Shown here one piece after another: positions 33,151 through 42,142 of a stretch of 64,000 nt of DNA (the stretch's first letter is position 1; every line of letters begins with the position of its first letter). Origin of the DNA: Pseudomonas fluorescens. GTDB lineage: Bacteria; Pseudomonadota; Gammaproteobacteria; Pseudomonadales; Pseudomonadaceae. Position numbers and translations under genes: made by a program. The notes beneath the pieces are model-generated. The model made no database searches, was not told where the DNA came from, and worked only from the letters and a program-made list of their open reading frames with translations. The stretch is from assembly GCF_902497785.1 (NCBI RefSeq), contig NZ_CABVHK010000010.1, positions 1 through 64,000 on the forward strand, in the 5' to 3' direction.

Positions 33151-34499
33151 TGCGTCGACTGTCCTTGAGCAGCCGTCTGGCGCTGCTGTTTGCCGCCTGC
33201 ACGGCGGTGGTGTCGTTGTTCGCCGGGGTGTTGTTCAGTCGAGCCAGCGAGGCGCATTTTGTTGAACTGGATCAGCAATTGCTGGACGGCAAGCTGATTG
33301 GTTTGCGCCGGGCGCTTAGCGATATTCAATCAAGTGACAGTGAAATCAGATTGGCGGATGAACTGAGTCGACAGGCTGATCTATCGGTGCGAATTACCGG
33401 GAGCGACGGCAAGCGTTGGTACGACAGTTCTGCACGCTTGCCCGACGGTCTCCCGAAAACACCGGGCTTATCGACCATCAACGACAACGGCACCGACTAC
33501 CGCGTCCTGACTGCGCCGCTGTTTGTCGATGCGCCGGATTCACCACAATTGACCCTGCTGCTAGACATCACCCATCACCAACATTTCCTGCAGCGCATGC
33601 AGCATTTGATCTGGCTGACCGTCGGTTTATCAGCCCTGGCCACAGCGTTGCTCGGCGCTTGGGCGGCGCGCAGCGGCTTGCGCCCATTGCGACGCATGAG
33701 TGCAGTCGCCCGCGGTGTATCGGCGCAATCGCTCAATGCTCGTCTGCCCGAAGAGCATATGCCGTCAGAACTTGCGGAAATGGCCCACCACTTCAACGCC
33801 ATGCTCGGACGCCTCGACGACTCTTTTCAGCGGCTCTCGGCGTTTTCCGCCGACATTGCCCATGAACTGCGCACGCCACTGTCGAACCTGTTGACCCACA
33901 CTCAGGTCACCCTCACCCGCCCACGCCCCATCGAGGATTACCGCGAAGCGCTGCACAGCAACCTCGAAGAACTGCAATGGATGGCGCAACTGGTCAACGA
34001 CATGTTGTACCTGGCCAAGGCTGATCATGGCTTGTTGGTACCCAAGCGAGAACCGCTGGAACTGGCGCAGGAAGCGGATGTGTTGCTGGAGTTTTTTGCG
34101 CCACTGGCCGAGGACGCGCAGGTGACATTGAGCCGTGACGGTCATGCGCGCATGGAGGGTGACCGGAGCATGTTGCGCCGGGCGCTTTCCAATCTGCTGG
34201 ATAACGCGTTGCGGTTCACTCCCGCGCAGGGCGAAGTTCGGGTACGAATTATCGATCTGGCAAAAGGTGTGAGTGTGATGGTCGAGAACAGCGGCCAGGG
34301 TATCGACAAAGCATTGCTGCCGAGATTGTTTGACCGGTTTTATCGGGCGGATCCGGCGCGGCAGGAAGGCAGCAGTGAGCATGCGGGGTTGGGATTGGCG
34401 ATTACCCAGTCAATCATTCGCGCCCATGGCGGGCAGATTCGGTGTGAATCGGAGAATGGGTGGACGCGGTTTGTGATTGAGTTGCCCAAAGGGGATTGA
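33150..34499 (+). CDS. copS: Heavy-metal sensor histidine kinase CopS
   Basis: Inner-membrane sensor kinase of 449 residues. Transmembrane helices at about 10-30 and 150-172 enclose a periplasmic sensor of about 120 residues. The HAMP domain follows (LRPLRRMSAVARGVSAQSLNARL), then HisKA with the phospho-His in FSADIAHELRTPLSNLLTHTQV and a HATPase with RRALSNLLDNALRFTPAQG (N box), VENSGQGIDKALLPRLFDRFYR (G1/F boxes) and GLGLAITQSIIRAHGG (G2). The pair is translationally coupled to copR. Copper is the likely signal given the divergent cupredoxin gene. Confidence 0.93.
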   Translation: MRRLSLSSRLALLFAACTAVVSLFAGVLFSRASEAHFVELDQQLLDGKLIGLRRALSDIQSSDSEIRLADELSRQADLSVRITGSDGKRWYDSSARLPDGLPKTPGLSTINDNGTDYRVLTAPLFVDAPDSPQLTLLLDITHHQHFLQRMQHLIWLTVGLSALATALLGAWAARSGLRPLRRMSAVARGVSAQSLNARLPEEHMPSELAEMAHHFNAMLGRLDDSFQRLSAFSADIAHELRTPLSNLLTHTQVTLTRPRPIEDYREALHSNLEELQWMAQLVNDMLYLAKADHGLLVPKREPLELAQEADVLLEFFAPLAEDAQVTLSRDGHARMEGDRSMLRRALSNLLDNALRFTPAQGEVRVRIIDLAKGVSVMVENSGQGIDKALLPRLFDRFYRADPARQEGSSEHAGLGLAITQSIIRAHGGQIRCESENGWTRFVIELPKGD

Positions 34500-34517
34500 G
34501 GTCAGCAGGACTGGCCT

Positions 34518-34614
34518 CATCGCGAGCAAGCTCGGCTCCCACAGTGACCGAGTTGAATCACATTGTTGTGAACGACTCGAAACCCTGTGGGAGCTGGCTT
34601 GCCAGCGATAGCGG
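34518..34614. repeat. Pair of diverged REP sequences
   Basis: CATCGCGAGCAAGCTCGGCTCCCAC at 34518 on and a diverged inverted copy GTGGGAGCTGGCTTGCCAGCG from 34587 lie between copS and lolE. Confidence 0.7.
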
Positions 34615-34623
34615 TGTACCGGA

Positions 34624-35868
34624 TTACGAATATCTAAGTGCGTGAGCCGGCTCGATCTTCGCCGCCCGCCACGCCGGGTAAACCGTGGCGAGGAAGCTCA
34701 ATACAAACCCCGCCGAGCAGATCAGCAACACATCCGCACCCTGCAATTGCGAAGGCAGGTTGCTGACGAAATACACATCGGAACTGAAGATGTGCTGCCC
34801 ACTCACCCGCTCGACCCAACCCACCAGCTCACTGACGTTCAGCGCGGCAATCACACCCAACACGCCACCGATCAAGGTGCCAACCACCCCGATCACAGTG
34901 CCCTGAACCATGAAGATCGCCATGATCTGGCGTGGCGTGGCGCCGATGGTGCGCAGGATGGCGATGTCCGCGCCCTTGTCGTTCACCACCATGATCAGGG
35001 TCGCGATGATGTTGAACGCCGCCACCGCAACGATCATCAGCAATAGCAGGCCAATCATGGTTTTTTCCATCTTCATTGCACTAAACAGACTGCCCTGGGT
35101 GTGAGTCCAGTCGTCAGCCTTGTAAGCCGCGCCCAAACCGCCAGCAATGGCGTTTGAAACCATCGGCGCCGCGTACAAATCCTTCACCGCCAGCCGCACA
35201 CTCTGCACCTGATTCGGTTGCCAATGCTGCATCTGCGCGGCATCCGCGACGTGGATCAGCGCCATCGAACCGTCGAGCTCAGCGCCCACCTTGAACACAC
35301 CCACCACGTTCAGCCGCTGCATGCGCGGGGTAATCCCGCCCGGCGCGGTGCTGACTTCCGGCACGATCAAGGTGATTTTATCGCCGACATTCAATCGGAA
35401 ACGCCGCGCCGTGATTTCACCAATCACCACGCCGAACTCGCCCGGTTTCAAGGCATCGAGGCGTCCCTGAACAATGTGCTGGGCGACAATCGACACCTTG
35501 CCTTCCAACGCCGGGTCGACGCCGCTGACCTGAATCGGCTGCATCGTGCCTTTATAGGAGAGCATGCCTTCCATCTCGGTGAACGGCACCGCGGCAGTCA
35601 CTTGCGGATTTTTCATCGCAGCGGCGGCCACAGGCTGCCAATCATCAATCGGATTGACGCCGACGATGGTCGCGTGCGGCACCATGCCGAGGATGCGCGA
35701 GCTCATTTCGCGCTGGAACCCGTTCATCACCGACAACACCACGATCATCGCCAGCACGCCCAGGGCGAGGCCGATCATCGAGGTCATCGAGATGAAGGAA
35801 ACAAAGCGATTGCGGCGTTTGGCGCGGGTATAGCGCATGCCGATAAAGATCGATAACGGTCTGAACAT
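34624..35868 (-). CDS. lolE: Lipoprotein-releasing permease subunit LolE
   Basis: Inner-membrane subunit of LolCDE that extracts outer-membrane lipoproteins and hands them to LolA. The 414-residue protein starts [40 protein letters not shown], has a large periplasmic domain, and three C-terminal helices ([48 protein letters not shown]). The start at 35868 is preferred to the four-codon longer version by alignment with lolC. It is the last gene of the lolC-lolD-lolE order on the minus strand, separated from lolD by an apparent terminator. Confidence 0.93.
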   Translation of the reverse strand: MFRPLSIFIGMRYTRAKRRNRFVSFISMTSMIGLALGVLAMIVVLSVMNGFQREMSSRILGMVPHATIVGVNPIDDWQPVAAAAMKNPQVTAAVPFTEMEGMLSYKGTMQPIQVSGVDPALEGKVSIVAQHIVQGRLDALKPGEFGVVIGEITARRFRLNVGDKITLIVPEVSTAPGGITPRMQRLNVVGVFKVGAELDGSMALIHVADAAQMQHWQPNQVQSVRLAVKDLYAAPMVSNAIAGGLGAAYKADDWTHTQGSLFSAMKMEKTMIGLLLLMIVAVAAFNIIATLIMVVNDKGADIAILRTIGATPRQIMAIFMVQGTVIGVVGTLIGGVLGVIAALNVSELVGWVERVSGQHIFSSDVYFVSNLPSQLQGADVLLICSAGFVLSFLATVYPAWRAAKIEPAHALRYS

Positions 35869-35885
35869 TCGCTGGGGCACCGTAT

Positions 35886-35924
35886 AAAAATAAAAGACCC
35901 GACGTACCGTTCAGTACATCGGGT
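35886..35924 (-). terminator. Apparent intrinsic terminator between lolD and lolE
   Basis: On the minus strand, ACCCGATGTAC and GTACGTCGGGT form an 11-pair stem with one G-T wobble around a six-base loop, followed by CTTTTATTTTT. It lies inside what should be a single lolCDE operon. Confidence 0.8.
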
Positions 35925-35933
35925 TTCGAGCAA

Positions 35934-36632
35934 TCAGATAGGCGTCAGGCAACCTTCCTGCAAATGCAGGACGCGATCCATCTGGCGAGCCAGGTTCATG
36001 TCGTGAGTCACCACTAGAAAAGCGGTGCGCATCGAGGTGCTGAGTTCCAGCATCAAATCCTGAATGCCTTGGGCGGTGTGAGAATCGAGGTTACCGGTCG
36101 GCTCATCGAGCATTACCAGCCCTGGCTTGTTCACCAACGCGCGGGCGATGGCCACGCGCTGGCGTTCGCCGCCGGACAATTCCGAAGGTTTATGTTCCAG
36201 GCGATGCCCCAACCCTACCCGCTCCAGCAACGCCGTCGCACGCTGACGCGCTTCCGGGATCGCGGTCCTGCCGATCAACAGCGGCATGCAGACGTTTTCC
36301 AGCGCGGTAAATTCCGGCAGCAAGTGGTGGAATTGGTACACGAAGCCGAGGGAACGGTTACGCAACAGTCCGCGATTCTTCTCACTCAGTGCCGACAATT
36401 CTTCGCCGTCGAGCCAGACGCTGCCCTTGGTCGGCGTATCGAGGCCGCCCAGCAGGTTGAGCAAAGTACTTTTTCCCGAACCCGAGGTGCCGACAATCGC
36501 CACGCGCTCACCCGGATGCAACTCCAGTTGCAGACCGGCCAGAACCTCTACCGATTCCGGGCCTTCCTCGTAGGATTTGCCCAGGTTGCGGCAGCTCAAG
36601 ATTGCTTTATCACTCATGCCCGACTCACTCAT
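35934..36632 (-). CDS. lolD: Lipoprotein-releasing ABC ATPase LolD
   Basis: ATPase of the LolCDE complex. The 232-residue protein has Walker [17 protein letters not shown], the signature [15 protein letters not shown] and Walker [13 protein letters not shown], in normal order; the MacB-like [19 protein letters not shown] strand precedes Walker A. The start at 36632 overlaps the lolC stop by eight bases (…ATGAGTGA), the usual coupling; M at 36617 is an alternative. The lolD-lolE gap is 65 bases. Confidence 0.95.
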   Translation of the reverse strand: MSESGMSDKAILSCRNLGKSYEEGPESVEVLAGLQLELHPGERVAIVGTSGSGKSTLLNLLGGLDTPTKGSVWLDGEELSALSEKNRGLLRNRSLGFVYQFHHLLPEFTALENVCMPLLIGRTAIPEARQRATALLERVGLGHRLEHKPSELSGGERQRVAIARALVNKPGLVMLDEPTGNLDSHTAQGIQDLMLELSTSMRTAFLVVTHDMNLARQMDRVLHLQEGCLTPI

Positions 36633-37875
36633 AACGTAGCGCCTCCGCAGGCTGGGTGCGCGCGGCACGCCAGGCTGGATACAGGGTGGCGAGGAAACTC
36701 AGGACCAACGCGGCGGCGCAGACCATCAACACATCCTGGCTCTGCACTTGCGACGGCAGGTAATCGATGAAATACACGTCGGCATTGAGGAATTTATGCC
36801 CGATCAAGCCTTCCAGGGCCGAAATCGCGGCGCTGACGTTCAGCGCGGCAAAGATCCCGACCACTGCGCCGATCAACGTACCGACCACACCAATGACCGT
36901 GCCCTGCACCATGAAGATAGCCATGATCGTTCCCGGCGTGGCGCCAAGGGTGCGCAAAATCGCGATGTCGCCCTTTTTGTCGTTCACCACCATCACCAGG
37001 GTGGAAATGATATTGAACGCGGCGACCGCGACGATCAGCAGCAACAGCAAACCGATCATGGCTTTTTCCATGCGGATCGCCTGGTACAGATTGCCGTGGG
37101 TGCGGGTCCAGTCACGGGCGTAGAAATGGTCTTCGCCGAGCTGCTGGGCGATGTTCCACGCAACGCGCGGCGCCTGGAACAGGTCGTCGAATTTCAGGCG
37201 GATGCCCTGCACCTGATCGGGTTTCCAGCGGTGCAGCTTCGCCAGGTCCTGCAGGTTGGTCACGCCCAGGTAGCCGTCGATCTCACCGGCGCCGACATGG
37301 AAAATGCCGACCACGGTAAAGCGCTTCATGCGCGGGAACATCCCGGCCGGGGTCACGGTGACTTCCGGCGCGACAAACGTCAGCTTGTCGCCGATGGCCG
37401 CGCCGAGCTTGGCCGCCGCCTTGTCGCCAATGACGATGCCGAAACTGCCGGGCGCGAGGTCGTCGAGTCTGCCCTGCAGCATGAACTGGTCAATGATCGA
37501 CACCTGCCGTTCCAGCGCCGGGTCGATGGCATTCAGCAGCACTTTGGAGACTTTGCCATTGTTGGTCAGCAAACCCTGCATCTGGGTAAACGGCGCCACT
37601 GCCGTGACCTGAGGGTTTTGCTTGACCTTGGCGGCCAGGCCTTGCCAGTCGCTGATCGGTTCACCGGATTCGATGGTTGCGTGGGGCACCATGCCCAGCA
37701 CGCGGGTGCGCATCTCGTGATCAAAGCCGTTCATGACCGACAGCACCACGATCATCACGATCACGCCGAGGGCGAGACCGATCATTGAAGTCAGGGAAAT
37801 GAACGACACAAAATGATTGCGACGCTTTGCACGGGTATAACGCGTGCCAATAAATACGAAGAGAGGTCTGAACAT
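36625..37875 (-). CDS. lolC: Lipoprotein-releasing permease subunit LolC
   Basis: First gene of the lol operon, 416 residues, paralogous to lolE (same MFRPL...[29 protein letters not shown] start and the same C-terminal three-helix block [49 protein letters not shown]). LolC is the LolA-binding subunit. The internal similarity between lolC and lolE is high in these membrane segments. It is divergent from a PilZ gene 94 bases away. Confidence 0.93.
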   Translation of the reverse strand: MFRPLFVFIGTRYTRAKRRNHFVSFISLTSMIGLALGVIVMIVVLSVMNGFDHEMRTRVLGMVPHATIESGEPISDWQGLAAKVKQNPQVTAVAPFTQMQGLLTNNGKVSKVLLNAIDPALERQVSIIDQFMLQGRLDDLAPGSFGIVIGDKAAAKLGAAIGDKLTFVAPEVTVTPAGMFPRMKRFTVVGIFHVGAGEIDGYLGVTNLQDLAKLHRWKPDQVQGIRLKFDDLFQAPRVAWNIAQQLGEDHFYARDWTRTHGNLYQAIRMEKAMIGLLLLLIVAVAAFNIISTLVMVVNDKKGDIAILRTLGATPGTIMAIFMVQGTVIGVVGTLIGAVVGIFAALNVSAAISALEGLIGHKFLNADVYFIDYLPSQVQSQDVLMVCAAALVLSFLATLYPAWRAARTQPAEALRYE

Positions 37876-37969
37876 GTCGGGGCTTGTTCGGAGGGAAAAG
37901 GAACGTCCTTGTGGCGGGGGTCGGTAACCAGCTTTACACTCAGACCACCGCCGCTACCATGGGTTCGCC

Positions 37970-38548
37970 ATGTCGACATTAGATGAAGAAGATCGCCGCG
38001 AATACTACCGTATCGAGGACACGATCGCACTGGAAATTCGGCCCCTGTCTGCTCCCGAAGCCGCAGGCCAGGAAGTGTTGCAGGATGCTTCCCCGCTCTT
38101 CAACCTGCTCAGCGAATTGCACCTGAGCGAATTCGAATCACAGCACTTGCTGCGACAGATCAGCGAGCGCGACCGCAACCTCGCCGCGTTCCTGAAATCC
38201 CAGAACAAACGCATCGACCTGCTCAGCCAGGTGATCGCCATCACCGTGCTCGGGCAGATCGGCGAGCCGCAACCGGTGATCATCTCCGAAGGTGGCATTG
38301 AGTTTCAGCATCCGGCTCCTGTCGCCGCAGGCACGCACCTGTCGGTGAAACTGGTGTTGATGCCGCAGGCCCTCGGCCTGTTGCTACGGGCGCGCGTCAC
38401 GCATTGCGACCGCAAGGGCGACGGTTACGACGTCGGCACCGAGTTTGTACGCCCGACCGATGCCCAGCGCCAATTGCTGGCGCGCTACATTTTGCAGAAG
38501 CAGGCCCAGGAACGACGTCTGGCCCGCGAAAACGAATCAGGCATTTAA
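37970..38548 (+). CDS. PilZ-domain protein with long N-terminal region
   Basis: A 192-residue protein. DRREYYRIEDTIALEI at the N terminus gives RxxxR (R9 and R13 region), followed by a helical insert of about 70 residues (FNLLSELHLSEFESQHLLRQISERDRNLAAFLKSQNKRIDLLSQ) and the beta-barrel part (VIISEGGIEFQHPAPVAAGTHLSVKLVLM...YDVGTEFVRPTDAQRQLL). The usual DxSxxG appears as ISEGG. It matches a PilZ protein conserved next to lolC in pseudomonads (PA2989 in P. aeruginosa). It is followed closely by the glycerophosphodiesterase gene, probably in one operon. Confidence 0.8.
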   Translation: MSTLDEEDRREYYRIEDTIALEIRPLSAPEAAGQEVLQDASPLFNLLSELHLSEFESQHLLRQISERDRNLAAFLKSQNKRIDLLSQVIAITVLGQIGEPQPVIISEGGIEFQHPAPVAAGTHLSVKLVLMPQALGLLLRARVTHCDRKGDGYDVGTEFVRPTDAQRQLLARYILQKQAQERRLARENESGI

Positions 38549-38562
38549 TTTAAGGAAGAACC

Positions 38563-39285
38563 GTGACCCTCATCTACGGCCATCGCGGCGCCAAGGGCGA
38601 AGCACCGGAAAACACCCTGACCAGCTTTCAGGAATGCCTCAAGCACGGCGTGCGCCGTTGCGAACTGGACCTGCATCTGTCGAAGGACAACGAGTTGATG
38701 GTCATTCATGACCCGACGCTCAAGCGCACCACTGACCGGCGCGGCAAGGTGGTCGAGCACTCGGCGGCCGATCTGGTGACCTATGACGCACGCAAAGGTG
38801 GCCCGGGCTGGATCAAGCCGTGCCCGATTCCGACGCTGGAAGAGTTGTTCGAAAAATGTGAGTTCGAGCACTGGCAGCTTGAAGTCAAAAGCGCTTCGCG
38901 CACTCGCGCAGCGACCACGGTACTGGCGATTCGTGAAATGGCTCAGCGATTCGGCATGCTCGACAAGGTCACCATCACCTCGAGTTCGCGCGAAGTGTTG
39001 AAAGCCGCACTGGACCTGGTGCCGGACGTGTCCCGCGGACTGGTGGCCGAGTACGCCTGGCTCGACCCGCTAAAGGTCGCGCAAAGCTACGGCTGTGAAA
39101 TGCTCGCGTTGAACTGGACCCTGTGTACCCCGGAACGCCTGCAAAAAGCTCAGCGTCAGGGGCTGCATGTGTCGGTGTGGACCGTCAACGAGCCCGCGCT
39201 AATGCGCAGACTCGCCGACTTCGGCGTTGACAGCCTGATTACAGACTTTCCCGGTTTGGCCACTGCCACGCTCGAGAATTGCTGA
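38563..39285 (+). CDS. Cytoplasmic glycerophosphodiester phosphodiesterase
   Basis: Hydrolyses glycerophosphodiesters to glycerol 3-phosphate and an alcohol. The 240-residue protein lacks a signal peptide, like UgpQ rather than periplasmic GlpQ. GHRGAKGEAPENTLTSFQECL has the catalytic His and metal ligands, ELDLHLSKDNELMVIHDPTLKRTT supplies the second His and the acid, and the family end VDSLITDFPG is intact. The GTG start at 38563 is preceded by AAGGAAGA. It follows the PilZ gene by 14 bases. Confidence 0.9.
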   Translation: MTLIYGHRGAKGEAPENTLTSFQECLKHGVRRCELDLHLSKDNELMVIHDPTLKRTTDRRGKVVEHSAADLVTYDARKGGPGWIKPCPIPTLEELFEKCEFEHWQLEVKSASRTRAATTVLAIREMAQRFGMLDKVTITSSSREVLKAALDLVPDVSRGLVAEYAWLDPLKVAQSYGCEMLALNWTLCTPERLQKAQRQGLHVSVWTVNEPALMRRLADFGVDSLITDFPGLATATLENC

Positions 39286-39292
39286 AATCGGT

Positions 39293-39322
39293 CTCCCCGG
39301 CCGGCTCAGGCCACCGGCCGGA
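39293..39322. terminator. GC-rich hairpin between convergent genes
   Basis: CTCC-CCGGCCGG and CCGGCCGG-AG pair around an eight-base loop. There is no T run, so its role as a terminator is uncertain. Confidence 0.4.
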
Positions 39323-39327
39323 GCCGC

Positions 39328-40722
39328 TCAAAAAAGCCGGTTGAGGCCGTCGTACGCGGCGACCCGATAGGCTTCGGCCATGGTCGGGTAGTTGAACGTG
39401 GTGTTGACGAAGTACTTCAGCGTGTTCAGTTCGCCCGGCTGGCTCATGATCGCCTGACCGATGTGGACGATCTCCGACGCCTGATAACCGAAACAGTGAA
39501 CGCCTAGCACTTCCAGCGTCTCGCGGTGGAACAGGATCTTCAGCATGCCCTGAGGCTCGCCGGCGATCTGTGCACGCGCCATGCCCTTGAAGAACGCCTT
39601 GCCCACTTCGTAGGGCACCTTGGCCTGAGTCAACTCTTGCTCGTTCTTGCCGATCGAACTGATTTCCGGAATGGTGTAGATGCCGGTCGGCACGTCGTTG
39701 ACGAAGCGCCAGCTGCCATTGTCGACAATGCTGCCCGCCGCCGAACGGCCCTGGTCGTGCGCGGCACTGGCCAGACTCGGCCAACCAATCACGTCGCCGG
39801 CACCGTAGATGTTCTGGATGCCGGTGCGGTAATTTTCGTCGACTTCGATCTGGCCACGGCTGTTGACCTTGACGCCAATGTTTTCCAGACCCAGCTGATC
39901 GGTGTTGCCGGTCCGGCCGTTGCACCAGAGCAAAGCGTCGGCCTTGATCTTCTTGCCGGACTTGAGGTGCAGGATCACGCCGTTGTCCACGCCTTCGACG
40001 CGGTCGTAGTCTTCGTTGTGACGCACCGTGATGTTGTTGTTGCTGAAGTGGTAGCTCAGGGCCTGGGAAATTTCCGAGTCGAGGAAGCTCAGCAACTGAC
40101 CGCGGTTGTCCACCAGTTCAACCAGCACGCCCAGACCACTGAAGATCGACGCGTATTCGCAGCCGATCACGCCGGCGCCGTAAACGATCAGTTTGCGCGG
40201 GGTGTGGCCGAGGCTGAGGATGGTGTCGCTATCGTAGATGCGCGGGTGATGGAAATCGATGTCGGCCGGGCGATAAGGACGCGAGCCGGTGGCGATGATG
40301 ATGTGCTTGGCCACCAGTTTTTCGACCACGCCGTTGGCGCAGACCACCTCGATGGTTTGCTCGTCGGCGAAGCTGCCGGTGCCGAAGAACACGTCGACGC
40401 GGTTACGGGCGTAGTAGCCGGTGCGCGAAGCCACTTGTTTGGAAATGACTTTCTCGGCGCTTTTCAGCACGTCCGGGAACGAGAACCAGCGTGGCTCACC
40501 AATGGCCCGGAACATCGGGTTGGTGTTGAACTGCATGATTTGCCGGACCGAGTGACGCAGTGCCTTGGACGGGATGGTACCCAGGTGGGTGCAGTTGCCG
40601 CCGACCTGGCGACGACTGTCGACCATCGCCACCTTGCGCCCTGCTTTGGCGGCGTTCATTGCCGCGCCTTCTCCCGCCGGGCCGGAACCCAGCACCACCA
40701 CGTCGTAGTTGTAGACAGCCAT
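39328..40722 (-). CDS. sthA: Soluble pyridine nucleotide transhydrogenase
   Basis: FAD flavoprotein moving hydride between NADPH and NAD+, cytoplasmic. The 464-residue protein has the N-terminal GxGxxG ([29 protein letters not shown]) and second nucleotide-binding motif ([22 protein letters not shown]). The site where related disulfide reductases have two cysteines reads [16 protein letters not shown], with the second Cys replaced by Thr, the expected Sth state. The end [11 protein letters not shown] is conserved. Convergent with the glycerophosphodiesterase. Confidence 0.97.
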   Translation of the reverse strand: MAVYNYDVVVLGSGPAGEGAAMNAAKAGRKVAMVDSRRQVGGNCTHLGTIPSKALRHSVRQIMQFNTNPMFRAIGEPRWFSFPDVLKSAEKVISKQVASRTGYYARNRVDVFFGTGSFADEQTIEVVCANGVVEKLVAKHIIIATGSRPYRPADIDFHHPRIYDSDTILSLGHTPRKLIVYGAGVIGCEYASIFSGLGVLVELVDNRGQLLSFLDSEISQALSYHFSNNNITVRHNEDYDRVEGVDNGVILHLKSGKKIKADALLWCNGRTGNTDQLGLENIGVKVNSRGQIEVDENYRTGIQNIYGAGDVIGWPSLASAAHDQGRSAAGSIVDNGSWRFVNDVPTGIYTIPEISSIGKNEQELTQAKVPYEVGKAFFKGMARAQIAGEPQGMLKILFHRETLEVLGVHCFGYQASEIVHIGQAIMSQPGELNTLKYFVNTTFNYPTMAEAYRVAAYDGLNRLF

Positions 40723-40929
40723 GCGTACTCCTCAGAACAGGCCGCGGCACCCTCGGCACCTGCGGCTAAATCACGCCGATCTGCGGCGTGAAGGAACAAT
40801 TTGGGGCCAGTGCAGAACCCGGACACAGTCTATAGAAGCGTCAACGCCGGGCACATTAACCCTTGGTCGCGTCGTAGGCTAGTTTTGCCTGCGCTACATC
40901 GCCAGCCTTCCATGCGCAAATCGCCGCAA

Positions 40930-41946
40930 TCATTCGGTTTTGCCGCCACTGAGGCGTTCAAAAGCCTGATTGGTGCGTATGACGAAACCTGTATCGGCAC
41001 GAATCACAAAGAATGCACCGATGCCGTGTGTTTCGGCATAGTCCCAACCCCGTTCAGGCCCGAGAATCAGCAACAGCGTCGATAGGCCATCGGCCATCAA
41101 CGCCGAAGGATGAATCACCGTGACGGACGCCAGTGTGTGTAAGACCGGTGCACCGGTGCGGGCATCGAAGGTGTGGGAATAACGCCGACCGCCCTGTTGA
41201 AAATAGTTGCGGTAGTCGCCGGACGTGGACACGCCGTAGCCATCGACCGCGAGGATTCTTTGCGCCACCTGCTGATCGTCCCGAGGTTCTTCGAGGGCGA
41301 CACGCCAAGGTGAACCGTCAAGCTTTCTGCCCGACGCCTTAAGTTCACCCGTGGCCTCGGCGAGGTAATTCTGAATGCCCATTGCCTCGAGTTTTGCGGC
41401 AATCCTGTCGACGGCATAACCCGCTGCGATGCTGTTGAAGTCAACTTCAACGGCGGCGTCCTTGCACAACCGATCGCCTTCGATGCGCAAATGCGCGTGC
41501 CCGACCCGCTGTCGCACTTCGGCCAACGCTTCAGGGTTCGGGACTTTTTCCTCGCGGGCCTGCGGGCCGAAGCCCCAGAGATTGAGCAACGGTTCTACCG
41601 TCAGGTCGAAGGAGCCTTCGCTTTGCACTGACAGCTGTTCGCCAACGCGGACCAATTCGAGAACCGGCTCGGGCATTTTCTGACAGCGATTGGCTGGAAG
41701 ATCGTTGAAGCGTTCGATGTCGGAGTCGCTGCGGTAGGTCGACATTTGCTGATCGACTTCAGCGAGGATTTTCTCGACTTCGATGCGGACTTCGGTCGGG
41801 GCTGGAAGATCGGCGTGGCGCAGGTACTTGACCGACCAAGTGCTGCCCATGGTAGGGCCGCTGATGCTTTCCATGGAATCGCTGCTACCGCAGCCAGACA
41901 ACGCGGTGATCAGGCCCAGGAACCAGAACTTCCACTCGTGCGACAA
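40930..41946 (-). CDS. apbE: FAD:protein FMN transferase (ApbE), lipoprotein
   Basis: Attaches FMN covalently to target flavoproteins (e.g. NqrB/RnfG) in the periplasm. The open frame runs upstream to 42099, but a TTG at 41946 with GGGGAGG six bases before it gives MSHEWKFWFLGLITALSGC, a compact lipoprotein signal with lipobox ALSGC; I prefer this start. GPTMGSTWSVKYL, LLNLWGFGP, VEVDFNSIAAGYAVDRIA and GVSTSGDYRNYFQQGGRRYSHTFDARTGAPV (FAD/Mg-binding, with the D/H motif) are the family markers. The upstream TTG-to-42099 stretch overlaps a long REP palindrome and should not be coding. The length is 338 residues. Confidence 0.9.
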   Translation of the reverse strand: MSHEWKFWFLGLITALSGCGSSDSMESISGPTMGSTWSVKYLRHADLPAPTEVRIEVEKILAEVDQQMSTYRSDSDIERFNDLPANRCQKMPEPVLELVRVGEQLSVQSEGSFDLTVEPLLNLWGFGPQAREEKVPNPEALAEVRQRVGHAHLRIEGDRLCKDAAVEVDFNSIAAGYAVDRIAAKLEAMGIQNYLAEATGELKASGRKLDGSPWRVALEEPRDDQQVAQRILAVDGYGVSTSGDYRNYFQQGGRRYSHTFDARTGAPVLHTLASVTVIHPSALMADGLSTLLLILGPERGWDYAETHGIGAFFVIRADTGFVIRTNQAFERLSGGKTE

Positions 41947-42009
41947 AACCTGCCTCCCCAGAACAATCCCATGGCACACCGCCAAAGGCTCGCCATTATG
42001 CATCACCCC

Positions 42010-42089
42010 TGTAGGAGCTGCCGAAGGCTGCGATCTTTTGATTTTCAACAACTGGATCAAAAGATCGCAGCCTTCGGCAGCTCCTACAG
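42010..42089. repeat. Long REP-like inverted repeat, TGTAGGAGCTGCCGAAGGC family
   Basis: Nearly the same element as at 1430-1508: TGTAGGAGCTGCCGAAGGCT, then CGATCTTTTGAT, a short loop, and the complementary arm ending CTCCTACA. It lies upstream of apbE. Confidence 0.87.
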
Positions 42090-42142
42090 AAAAAACCACC
42101 GGTTGCGCATATAGTCAGAAGGCTCGAAAGATCACCTCACAT

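Noticed and set aside
39526..40791. 421-codon plus-strand frame over sthA
   Set aside because: Antisense shadow of a well-conserved transhydrogenase; typical of GC-rich genomes.
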